Shown here one piece after another: positions 1-5,180 of a stretch of DNA of 5,183 nt. Below the pieces are notes generated by a model that saw only the letters and a program-made list of their open reading frames with translations, was not told the DNA's origin and searched no databases. The DNA is taken from positions 1 through 5,183 of the forward strand of contig DATKZB010000383.1 in the NCBI GenBank assembly GCA_035528235.1, read 5' to 3'. Origin of the DNA: DATKZB01 sp035528235 (lineage in GTDB: Bacteria; Planctomycetota; Phycisphaerae; FEN-1346). Position 1 is the first letter of the stretch. Each line of letters begins with the position of its first letter. Made by a program: the position numbers and the translations under genes.

Positions 1-25
1 GCCCGCGTGGGCGTGGCGGCGGAGA

Positions 26-72
26 GCCGGTCCGGAGCCCCTTCCGCTACGCTCCAGGGGCTCCGGACCGGC
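26..72. repeat. 17-bp perfect inverted repeat (large hairpin)
   Basis: Arms 26-42 and 56-72 are exact reverse complements, separated by a 13-nt loop (43-55). The stem is very GC-rich and would fold strongly as RNA on either strand. No T-run follows on the plus strand, so it is not a textbook intrinsic terminator. It could be the 3' end structure of a gene lying left of the window, or a dispersed REP-like palindrome. The sequence shows the structure directly; the role is unknown. Confidence 0.85.
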
Positions 73-90
73 CCATAAACCCCATGAAAG

Positions 91-135
91 TGTAAACCAT
101 GTGCCCGGTCTAAAACGTAAAGGATGTGCCCGGTT
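91..135. mobile_element. Putative insertion-sequence end (two 18-bp direct repeats)
   Basis: The pattern GTAAAnnATGTGCCCGGT occurs at 92-109 and again at 117-134, a 25-bp period, identical apart from the two n positions. The first copy is preceded by a T, giving a TGT start at 91. Short, regularly spaced direct repeats beginning with TGT resemble the transposase-binding ends of IS elements with a DDE integrase-type transposase (IS21 or IS481-like). No transposase reading frame is recognisable on either side, so if this is an IS end it is a remnant or the rest lies outside the window. The family assignment is inference. Confidence 0.4.
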
Positions 136-208
136 GCACAATCATCGTGCCTTCGGCACTCCAAGACCCGGCGCTTCCATCCGTTGCAGCTGCCAGGAAG
201 AACAGTCA

Positions 209-227
209 CACCCCCTTTCCGGGGGTG
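209..227. other. 7-bp GC hairpin
   Basis: The arms CACCCCC (209-215) and GGGGGTG (221-227) pair perfectly around the loop TTTCC. On the plus strand the stem is followed by a mixed sequence with only a three-T run, so termination would be weak at best. It lies just before the promoter candidate at 240-267 and may close an upstream transcript, but this is inference. Confidence 0.5.
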
Positions 228-239
228 GCGCCTTTGTGC

Positions 240-267
240 TGGACTTCGGTGGTCCGCCACGTATGAT
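240..267 (+). promoter_or_regulatory. Candidate sigma70-type promoter
   Basis: TATGAT at 262-267 differs from the -10 consensus at one position. TGGACT at 240-245 matches 4 of 6 bases of the -35 consensus, with a 16-nt spacer. It would drive the short ORF at 343 and the sulfatase-like gene at 461 with a leader of roughly 70 or 190 nt. An AT-rich hexamer stands out in this GC-rich DNA, but chance matches occur, so confidence is low. Confidence 0.3.
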
Positions 268-342
268 TACTACCACACCGCCGGCAGTGTCGCAAAGGAT
301 TCCGCCTGTCGGCCCTGGGGACCCGTGCTACGGGAGACCGCG

Positions 343-444
343 ATGCCGGCCGGACGGTACTGGCGTGTCGCAGCGCTGCTGGTGTTCGTCGCGCTCGTGC
401 CGGCGGCGCCCGAGGCCACGCCCCCCGACCGCGACCAGCCCTGA
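343..444 (+). CDS. Short ORF with signal-peptide-like sequence (33 aa), possibly a detached N-terminus
   Basis: The ATG at 343 is preceded by GGGAG (332-336) at a 6-nt spacing, a plausible ribosome-binding site. The peptide has Arg residues at 5 and 8, then a hydrophobic run (about residues 9-19, including ALLVFVALV) followed by an Ala-Pro-rich stretch. This is the layout of a Sec signal peptide with a cleavage region near residues 20-25. The stop codon lies 16 nt before the start of the sulfatase-like gene and abuts its Shine-Dalgarno sequence. Two readings are possible. It may be a genuine small exported or leader peptide translated with the downstream gene. Alternatively, it may be the signal peptide of that enzyme, separated by a frameshift, since the two frames differ. 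No known family is recognised. Confidence 0.4.
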   Translation: MPAGRYWRVAALLVFVALVPAAPEATPPDRDQP

Positions 445-450
445 CGGAGG
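444..450 (+). promoter_or_regulatory. Ribosome-binding site deciding the sulfatase-like start
   Basis: ACGGAGG ends 10 nt before the ATG at 461 and supports that start over the open frame that extends back to GTG 101. Its first base is the last base of the stop codon of the short upstream ORF, which would permit translational coupling. Confidence 0.7.
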
Positions 451-460
451 ACCGCGCCCC

Positions 461-1849
461 ATGAACATCATCCTCATCGTCTCCGACACGTTCCGCTACG
501 ACAACCTGTTCGACCGTGCGGCCATGCCGGTCCGCACGCCGTGTCTCGACGCGTTCTCGCAGCGGGCCGTGAGTGCCAGCCGCATGTGGAACTCGAGTTT
601 CCCGACCATCCCGCACCGGACCGACCTGACGACCGGCCGCTACGGTTGGCCGTGGTACGGTTGGCAGAGCCGCCTGGCGAGCAGCCCCAACCATCTGCCC
701 GAAATCCTGGGCCGGGCGGGGTACGTCTCGCAACTGCTGTGCGATTGCCCGCACCTCCTGCGGGCCGATTTCGACAAGGGCTTCCACGCGGCCCAGTGCC
801 TGCGCGGCCAGGAGGCCGACCTGCCGATGTTGCGGATGAACCACCCCATCCGCAGCGTCATGCCGCCCGAGAAGACACGCACCGGCCACCACTTCCAGGG
901 CCACAACCTGCCGGACCTCGCGCGATGGACCAACCGATACTGGCGGGGCGAGGAGGACCGCTTCCCGCCGCGCACCGCCCGCCTGGTCGTCGAGTGGCTG
1001 GAGGAGAACTACCGGTACGACCCGTTCTTCCTGTGGGTCGATTTCTTCGACCCGCACGAACCGTGGGACCCGCCCGAGTACATGGTCCGCCGGTACGACC
1101 CCGACTACACCGGCGCGCCCATGATCCATCCCAACTACGGCCGGGCCGACGACCTGGAACCCGCGGAACTGCAAAACCTGCGGGCCCACTACGCGGCCGA
1201 GGCCGAACTCGTCGACCGGTGGGTCGGACGCATCCTCCAGAAGATCGACGACCTCGGCCTGTGGCAGAACTCCATCGTCGTCTTCACCACCGACCACGGC
1301 ATCAGCCTGGGCGAGCACAACCGGACCGGCAAGGCGAACATCAACGACCGCGACGACCGGGCCTGGCCGGTGTACCCCGAGATTGCGCACCTGCCGTTCC
1401 TGATTGCCGCGCCGGGCCTGGCGGGCGGTCGCCAGGTCGACGCCCTCCTCCAGCCGCCCGACATCCTGCCGACGGTCGCGGACCTGGCGGGCCTTCACCC
1501 GGAGACGCCCGAGCCGCTGCACGGTCGGTCCTTCGCGCCGCTTCTTCGCGGCCAGGCGCAGGCGCCGCTCCGCGACGTGGCCATCTCGGCCAGTTTTCTC
1601 CGCCGCCGGCCGGACGAGCCGGTGGGCACGGTCGTCACGCCCGCCCTCTACACCCAGGAGTGGTGCTACGTGCCCCTGGGTCCGCGCGGCCGGCGCGAAC
1701 TGTACCGTCTGGCCGACGACCCGCTCGGCGAGACCAACGTCGTGGCCGACCACGGGCGGGTGGCCGACGACCTCCATGCCCGGCTCATCGGCTGGCTCCG
1801 CCAGATGGACGCGCCGGCCGAGGCTGTTGCGGCCCTCGACGTGACGTGA
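461..1849 (+). CDS. Sulfatase-family (alkaline phosphatase superfamily) hydrolase with Thr at the nucleophile position
   Basis: The 462-aa protein has the sulfatase fold signatures in order. An N-terminal beta strand is followed by metal-ligand Asp9 (residues NIILIVSD). The active-site loop is TIPHRTDLTTGR at 49-60, DPHEPW is at 197-202, and TTDHGISLGEH is at 276-286 with Asp278 and His279 as metal ligands, followed by Lys291. Length is close to that of ordinary bacterial sulfatases. Against the signature C/S-x-P-S-R-x4-T-G-R, the Pro, Arg and TGR are kept, but the residue converted to formylglycine is Thr49 (codon 605-607) and the Ser is His52. Thr cannot become formylglycine by known maturases, so the protein may be a phosphodiesterase- or phosphatase-like hydrolase using Thr directly, as some superfamily relatives do, or be inactive as a sulfatase. 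The substrate is unknown. From this start there is no signal peptide, implying a cytoplasmic protein, unless the short ORF upstream is its detached leader. Confidence 0.9.
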   Translation: MNIILIVSDTFRYDNLFDRAAMPVRTPCLDAFSQRAVSASRMWNSSFPTIPHRTDLTTGRYGWPWYGWQSRLASSPNHLPEILGRAGYVSQLLCDCPHLLRADFDKGFHAAQCLRGQEADLPMLRMNHPIRSVMPPEKTRTGHHFQGHNLPDLARWTNRYWRGEEDRFPPRTARLVVEWLEENYRYDPFFLWVDFFDPHEPWDPPEYMVRRYDPDYTGAPMIHPNYGRADDLEPAELQNLRAHYAAEAELVDRWVGRILQKIDDLGLWQNSIVVFTTDHGISLGEHNRTGKANINDRDDRAWPVYPEIAHLPFLIAAPGLAGGRQVDALLQPPDILPTVADLAGLHPETPEPLHGRSFAPLLRGQAQAPLRDVAISASFLRRRPDEPVGTVVTPALYTQEWCYVPLGPRGRRELYRLADDPLGETNVVADHGRVADDLHARLIGWLRQMDAPAEAVAALDVT

Positions 1850-1876
1850 AGCCCATGGCCGCGCCGCTTTGGGCTT
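1849..1876. other. Hairpin starting at the sulfatase-like stop codon
   Basis: The arms AAGCCCA (1849-1855) and TGGGCTT (1870-1876) are perfect complements with a 14-nt GC-rich loop. It begins on the last base of the stop codon. No T-run follows. It may protect or shape the 3' end of the upstream message. Confidence 0.5.
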
Positions 1877-1882
1877 GCCAGG

Positions 1883-1914
1883 AGCGACCCGCCGCGGTAG
1901 AAGAGGCGGTCGCT
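1883..1914. other. Bulged hairpin between the sulfatase-like gene and prmC
   Basis: AGCGACC (1883-1889) pairs with GGTCGCT (1908-1914). After a one-base bulge at C1890, GCC (1891-1893) pairs with GGC (1905-1907), closing an 11-nt loop. It follows the hairpin at 1849-1876 by 6 nt, so two structures occupy most of the 90-bp gap. It may partly uncouple prmC from the upstream gene; with no T-tract, intrinsic termination is doubtful. Confidence 0.5.
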
Positions 1915-1939
1915 GCCCGACGGAGCAGATAGAATCGCC

Positions 1940-2839
1940 ATGCCGGACTGCCCATCCGACGACTGGACCATCGGCCGGATCATCGAGTGGACGCGCGGGT
2001 TTTTCGAGAAGAAGGACATCGCGCAGCCGCGGCTCGAGGCCGAGATCCTCCTCGCCCACGTCCTGGGCCGCGAGCGGATCGATTTGTACCTCAAGTACGA
2101 CGAGCCGGTGGCGGACGCGGCGCGTAGCGAGTTCCGCGAACTGGTACGCCGCCGGGCCGACCATGAACCCACGCGGTACCTCGTTGGCACCTGCGAGTTC
2201 ATGTCGCTGGCGATGAAGGTGACGCCCGACTGCCTCATCCCGCGGCCGGAGACCGAGATGCTGGTCGAGGAGGTCCTCCGCCGCGCGAAGACGCGGGGCC
2301 CGGCGCCGGCCGACGCCGTCGCGGCGATCGACCTGTGCACGGGGTCCGGGTGCGTGGCAGTGAGCCTGGCGGTGCACCTGCCGGGCAGCCGGGTCGTGGC
2401 GACCGACGTGTCGGCGGCGGCGCTGGCGGTGGCACGGGCCAACGCCGAGGCCCACGGCGTCGCGGACCGCGTCGCGCTGCTCGAGGGCGACCTGTACGAC
2501 GCGCTCGATGCGGCCGACGCGCAACCGGCCGACTTCCTGCTCGCCAACCCGCCGTACGTGACCGAGGCGGAGTGGCAGGGCCTGGCGCCGGAGATTCGCG
2601 AGCATGAGCCGCGCGGGGCCCTCGTCGCGGGGCCGCGGGGAACCGAGGTCATCGAGCGCATCGTCAAGGGCGCGCGGGCGTACCTGCGGCCCGGGGCGAC
2701 GCTGCTCGTCGAGATCGCCGCCGGCCAGGGCGCCGCCGCGGCCGAAGCGGCGTCGGGCGTGCGCGGCCTGACGGACGTGAAGATTCTCAAGGACTACGCG
2801 GGCCTCGACCGGATCCTCGCGGCCTGCCGCGCGCCGTAA
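1940..2839 (+). CDS. prmC: Peptide chain release factor N5-glutamine methyltransferase
   Basis: PrmC transfers a methyl group from S-adenosylmethionine to the Gln of the GGQ motif in release factors 1 and 2, raising termination efficiency; it acts in the cytoplasm. The 299-aa protein has the family layout. A helical substrate-binding domain spans about residues 1-90, the linker motif IPRPETE is at 100-106, and the SAM-binding loop DLCTGSGC is at 131-138. An acidic residue ends the next strand (Asp156), and the diagnostic NPPY is at 203-206. It is slightly longer than the E. coli protein (277 aa), with no obvious extra domain. The ATG at 1940 follows only a weak GGAG (1922-1925), 14 nt away. 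In many bacteria prmC lies directly after prfA; here a sulfatase-like gene occupies that place, while murA follows 171 bp downstream on the same strand. Confidence 0.95.
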   Translation: MPDCPSDDWTIGRIIEWTRGFFEKKDIAQPRLEAEILLAHVLGRERIDLYLKYDEPVADAARSEFRELVRRRADHEPTRYLVGTCEFMSLAMKVTPDCLIPRPETEMLVEEVLRRAKTRGPAPADAVAAIDLCTGSGCVAVSLAVHLPGSRVVATDVSAAALAVARANAEAHGVADRVALLEGDLYDALDAADAQPADFLLANPPYVTEAEWQGLAPEIREHEPRGALVAGPRGTEVIERIVKGARAYLRPGATLLVEIAAGQGAAAAEAASGVRGLTDVKILKDYAGLDRILAACRAP

Positions 2840-2867
2840 GGCGGTGGTTGGTTTTCAAAACGGCATT

Positions 2868-2889
2868 CACGGCTTGCAAGCAAGCCGTG
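2868..2889. other. Hairpin downstream of prmC
   Basis: CACGGCTTG (2868-2876) and CAAGCCGTG (2881-2889) form a perfect 9-bp stem with the 4-nt loop CAAG, and a tenth pair is possible. It begins 29 nt after the prmC stop codon, a suitable place for a 3' end, but no T-run follows. The structure is certain from sequence; a terminator role is inferred. Confidence 0.6.
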
Positions 2890-2917
2890 GCACACAAAAC
2901 TGCTGATTGTGCATATA

Positions 2918-2944
2918 GTTAGCCGCGGCGCTTGCGCCGCGCGT
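2918..2944. repeat. 27-bp palindromic direct repeat, copy 1
   Basis: This 27-bp unit is repeated without mismatch at 2956-2982, with a 38-bp period. Inside it, CGCGGCG (2924-2930) pairs with CGCCGCG (2935-2941) around a CTTG loop, so each copy can form a 7-bp hairpin. Identity ends sharply on both sides, suggesting a discrete element rather than chance GC-richness. Confidence 0.85.
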
Positions 2945-2955
2945 TTGGGCGTATC

Positions 2956-2982
2956 GTTAGCCGCGGCGCTTGCGCCGCGCGT
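2956..2982. repeat. 27-bp palindromic direct repeat, copy 2
   Basis: Exact second copy of the unit at 2918-2944, separated from it by 11 unrelated bases. Its hairpin arms are 2962-2968 and 2973-2979. It ends 28 nt before the murA start codon and 11 nt before the murA ribosome-binding site, so it would lie in the murA leader if transcription starts upstream. Confidence 0.85.
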
Positions 2983-2993
2983 AGCCTGACGAA

Positions 2994-3000
2994 AGAGGAG
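2994..3000 (+). promoter_or_regulatory. murA ribosome-binding site
   Basis: AGAGGAG ends 10 nt before the ATG at 3011. It supports this start over the next in-frame ATG at 3020 (Met4), and is the strongest Shine-Dalgarno match near any gene in the window together with that at 444-450. Confidence 0.75.
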
Positions 3001-3010
3001 TAATCAAACG

Positions 3011-4276
3011 ATGGATGCCATGGTAGTGACGGGCGGCAATCGACTGGTCGGGCGTGTCCGGGCCGGCGGGGCCAAGAACGCGGCCCTGCCGATTATGGCG
3101 GCCTCGATTCTGGCCGATGGTCCGATGCGCCTGAGGGGCGTGCCCGACCTGGCCGACATCCGCACGATGGGGCGCCTCCTGACGGCGCTCGGCGTCCGGG
3201 TCGAACGCAAGCCGGGCGGCGACATGGTCCTCCAGAGTCGCCGCGGCGGTTCGTGCGTGGCGCCGTACGACATCATGCGGACCATGCGGGCCGGCGTCTG
3301 CGTGCTGGGTCCGCTGGTGGCGCGGCGGGGCAGGGCCGAGGTCAGCCTGCCGGGCGGCTGCGCCATCGGCGACCGGCCGGTCGACCTCCACATGAAGGGC
3401 CTCCGGGCCCTCGGGGCACGCCTGGCCGTCGAGCACGGCTACATCGTCGGCTCGTGCCGCAGGCTCAAAGGGGCCGAGATGTATCTGGGCGGACCGTTCG
3501 GGTCCAGCGTCACCGGCACCGCGAACATTTTGATGGCCGCCGTCCTGGCCAAGGGCACCACGGTGGTCGACTGCGCGGCCTGCGAGCCGGAGGTCCAGGA
3601 CCTGGCGTGCGTGCTGGCGAAGATGGGCGCGCGGATCGAGGGCATCGGCTCGCCGCGACTCGTCATCGAGGGCGTCGAGGGCCTCTCGGGCTGCGAGCAC
3701 ACGGTCATCCCCGATCGGATCGAGGCGGGCACCCTGCTGCTGGCCGGCCTGGTGACGCGCGGCGACGTGACGGTGGAGGGGGCCCGGTGGAACGACCTCT
3801 TTGCCCTCGTCCACACGCTGCGTGAGGCCGGGGCCACCGTGGAGCATTTCGACGATACGATCCGCGTTCGCGCGAAGCGCCGTCCCCGGAGCGTCGACGT
3901 GACGACGCTGCCGTTCCCCGGTTTTCCGACCGACCTCCAGGCCCAGATGATGGCGGCGCTGACGGTGGCCGACGGCATCAGCGTGGTGACCGAGAAGATC
4001 TTCCCCGACCGGTTCATGCACGTGGCGGAACTCGGCCGCATGGGCGCCCGCATCCGCAAGGAGGGCAACGCCGCGGTGGTCCACGGCACGCGGCGTCTTT
4101 CGGGGGCGCCCATCATGGCGAGCGACCTGCGGGCCTCGGCCGCGCTGGTCATCGCGGGGCTTGTGGCCGAGGGCCGGACGACCATCTCGCGTGTGTACCA
4201 CCTCGACCGGGGGTACGAGCGGCTCGAGCGGAAACTGCGCCGCCTGGGGGCCGACATCCGCCGCATCAAGCAATGA
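3011..4276 (+). CDS. murA: UDP-N-acetylglucosamine 1-carboxyvinyltransferase
   Basis: MurA transfers enolpyruvate from phosphoenolpyruvate to UDP-N-acetylglucosamine in the cytoplasm, the first committed step of peptidoglycan precursor synthesis. The 421-aa length matches the family (419 in E. coli). It has the two-lobed EPSP-synthase-like repeat architecture throughout. Conserved residues are all visible: Lys22-Asn23 in GGAKNAALP, Cys117 in LPGGCAIG (the general acid and fosfomycin target), Arg122, Asp308 in GFPTDLQAQ, Arg374 in DLRASAAL and Arg400 in DRGYERLE. The catalytic loop keeps Cys rather than the Asp found in some naturally fosfomycin-resistant species, so inhibition by fosfomycin is expected. 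It carries its own strong ribosome-binding site, is separated from prmC by palindromic repeats, and ends 19 nt from the stop of a convergent gene. Confidence 0.97.
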   Translation: MDAMVVTGGNRLVGRVRAGGAKNAALPIMAASILADGPMRLRGVPDLADIRTMGRLLTALGVRVERKPGGDMVLQSRRGGSCVAPYDIMRTMRAGVCVLGPLVARRGRAEVSLPGGCAIGDRPVDLHMKGLRALGARLAVEHGYIVGSCRRLKGAEMYLGGPFGSSVTGTANILMAAVLAKGTTVVDCAACEPEVQDLACVLAKMGARIEGIGSPRLVIEGVEGLSGCEHTVIPDRIEAGTLLLAGLVTRGDVTVEGARWNDLFALVHTLREAGATVEHFDDTIRVRAKRRPRSVDVTTLPFPGFPTDLQAQMMAALTVADGISVVTEKIFPDRFMHVAELGRMGARIRKEGNAAVVHGTRRLSGAPIMASDLRASAALVIAGLVAEGRTTISRVYHLDRGYERLERKLRRLGADIRRIKQ

Positions 4277-4287
4277 CACGGAGGGGG

Positions 4288-4303
4288 GCCGCCACTCAGC
4301 GGC
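4288..4303. other. Small hairpin in the convergent gene junction
   Basis: GCCGC (4288-4292) and GCGGC (4299-4303) pair around a 6-nt loop that contains the stop codon of the minus-strand gene. It is the only structure near the 19-nt gap between murA and its convergent neighbour. With 5 bp and no flanking T- or A-run it is a weak candidate for a bidirectional terminator. Confidence 0.25.
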
Positions 4304-5012
4304 GCTCGTACGGGCCGGGCACGGCCGGCGGGCCCTGCTTGGGGGCGTAGGTGGACACGCTCTCGAAGGTCTCCTGGCCGCCGATGCCTTCGAGGTGCCA
4401 CTGCCCGTCTTCCCGGAGGCGGAACCAGAGGTTGACCTCCAGGATGCGGCGCTCCAGACGCACGCGCATGCCGGCCGGTGCGACGATGTCGCCCCGATCG
4501 GTCGAGAGGATTTGGAGCGACAGCAGGTCGCGGTCGACCAGGTCGCCGGCGCCCTCCAGGAGCAGCGAGAGCCCTTTGCGGAACGCGTCGAGTCCCGCCC
4601 GGCGCTGGTCCGACTTCTCCGGCAGTTTCTCGAAGACCTTCTCGTACCGGTCGGCCAGGATGTCGTCAATCGTCTCCAGGGCCTGGGTCTTGAGGTGGCG
4701 GAGCGTCAGGCGCTCGCTCAGCCACGCGTGGCCGTGATACCCGCCGCCGAGGACCGCCGTGGCGATGCCGAGCGCCAGGCCCGCCAGGGCGAGTTTCCGC
4801 CCCGCCAGCACGCCGCGCGAGCGGCCGATCCGCCGTAGCGACACCAGGCTCAGCACGACCGCCGCCACCGGCACCGCCACCAGCGGCGCCGCCACCAACG
4901 CCGTGACGCCCAGCACCCCCAAAATCAGGCCGACGACGGCCATGGGGCAGATGGCGGCATACTCCGGATCGGTCGCGCGGTCGAAGTCGCTGTCGATGAT
5001 GGGCTGGGCCAT
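4296..5012 (-). CDS. DUF4190-like membrane protein with soluble C-terminal domain (hypothetical)
   Basis: The 238-aa protein starts with a short polar N-terminus, followed by hydrophobic segments at about residues 24-40, 43-59 and 74-91. A basic, Gly-containing loop between them (RRIGRSRGVLAGRKLALAGLALG region, 60-82) is typical of DUF4190-type small membrane domains. A charged soluble region of about 140 residues follows. It has a helical first part (about 98-160) and then beta-rich segments including EVNLWFRLREDGQWHLEGI (193-211), a pattern seen in NTF2-like or related small folds; that fold assignment is inference. No catalytic motif is visible and the function is unknown. Planctomycete genomes commonly carry DUF4190-like proteins with variable tails. 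The start at 5012 has only a weak upstream AGGA, so it is moderately sure. The gene is convergent with murA and transcribed alone within the window. Confidence 0.82.
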   Translation of the reverse strand: MAQPIIDSDFDRATDPEYAAICPMAVVGLILGVLGVTALVAAPLVAVPVAAVVLSLVSLRRIGRSRGVLAGRKLALAGLALGIATAVLGGGYHGHAWLSERLTLRHLKTQALETIDDILADRYEKVFEKLPEKSDQRRAGLDAFRKGLSLLLEGAGDLVDRDLLSLQILSTDRGDIVAPAGMRVRLERRILEVNLWFRLREDGQWHLEGIGGQETFESVSTYAPKQGPPAVPGPYERR

Positions 5013-5032
5013 GGCGGGAAGTCCTGGTTGCC

Positions 5033-5121
5033 GGAAGCGGTTTCAAAACCGATCGCTATATCGTTCTCACGCGCCACGGCTCGTCTGCAGGCCGTGAGAA
5101 AGAGGCTCTGAAACCACTTCC
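5033..5121. repeat. Nested inverted-repeat element upstream of the DUF4190-like gene
   Basis: Outer arms 5033-5045 and 5109-5121 are complementary over 12 of 13 bases (GGAAGCGGTTTCA against TGAAACCACTTCC). Inside lies a second perfect 8-bp pair, TTCTCACG (5064-5071) with CGTGAGAA (5093-5100). The left arm also overlaps a compact 6-bp palindrome with a 2-nt loop (5038-5051). The 89-bp unit lies 21 bp from the start codon of the minus-strand gene, so it would be in its leader or promoter. It could be a MITE-like insertion or a folded 5' leader. No target-site duplication is evident. Confidence 0.6.
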
Positions 5122-5154
5122 AATCCTACAACGCAACTTTGCTACTTCATCACG

Positions 5155-5180
5155 CCTGGCGGCCTTCCTAGGCCGCCAGG
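5155..5180. other. 11-bp perfect hairpin at the right edge
   Basis: CCTGGCGGCCT (5155-5165) and AGGCCGCCAGG (5170-5180) pair perfectly around TCCT. It lies upstream of the minus-strand gene and may be the 3' terminator structure of a gene beyond the window. No T-run is visible on the minus strand after it, and the window ends too soon to judge the plus strand. Confidence 0.65.

Larger units (their letters stand above)
136..342. other. Gene-free stretch upstream of the sulfatase-like gene
   Basis: Together with 1-135, this makes about 340 bases without a convincing gene. Reading frames are open here only because the DNA is GC-rich. Their translations are rich in Arg, Pro, Cys and Ser and show no recognisable domain. 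It holds a 5-bp hairpin with a 3-nt loop (147-159), a 7-bp hairpin with a 5-nt loop (209-227) and a weak promoter candidate (240-267). The in-frame extension of the sulfatase-like gene back to a GTG at 101 is rejected, because the conserved domain begins right at 461. Confidence 0.6.

Noticed and set aside
136..342. Structured RNA gene or riboswitch upstream of the sulfatase-like gene
   Set aside because: Only isolated short hairpins are visible and none of the conserved cores I know (tRNA, tmRNA, SRP RNA, common riboswitches) could be matched.
101..460. N-terminal extension of the sulfatase-like protein to GTG 101
   Set aside because: The extension runs through the IS-like repeat and hairpins and has no domain. 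A strong ribosome-binding site and the conserved first strand of the fold place the start at 461.
541..1932. 463-codon open frame on the plus strand
   Set aside because: It is the +1-type shadow of the sulfatase-like gene, very rich in Pro, Arg and Gly with no motif.
206..2605. 799-codon open frame on the minus strand
   Set aside because: It is antisense to the sulfatase-like gene and prmC, both of which have clear family motifs. The translation is Arg-, Val- and His-rich without domains, as expected from a GC-rich shadow frame.
2868..2889. Classical intrinsic terminator after prmC
   Set aside because: The stem is good but no T-run follows it on either strand, so it is listed as a hairpin only.
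2918..2982. CRISPR array
   Set aside because: There are only two repeat copies with an 11-bp spacer, too short and too few, and no cas genes are present.
2957..4669. 570-codon open frame on the minus strand
   Set aside because: It is antisense to murA, whose catalytic residues are all present, and it overlaps the DUF4190-like gene in another frame. Its composition is low-complexity Arg, His and Ala.
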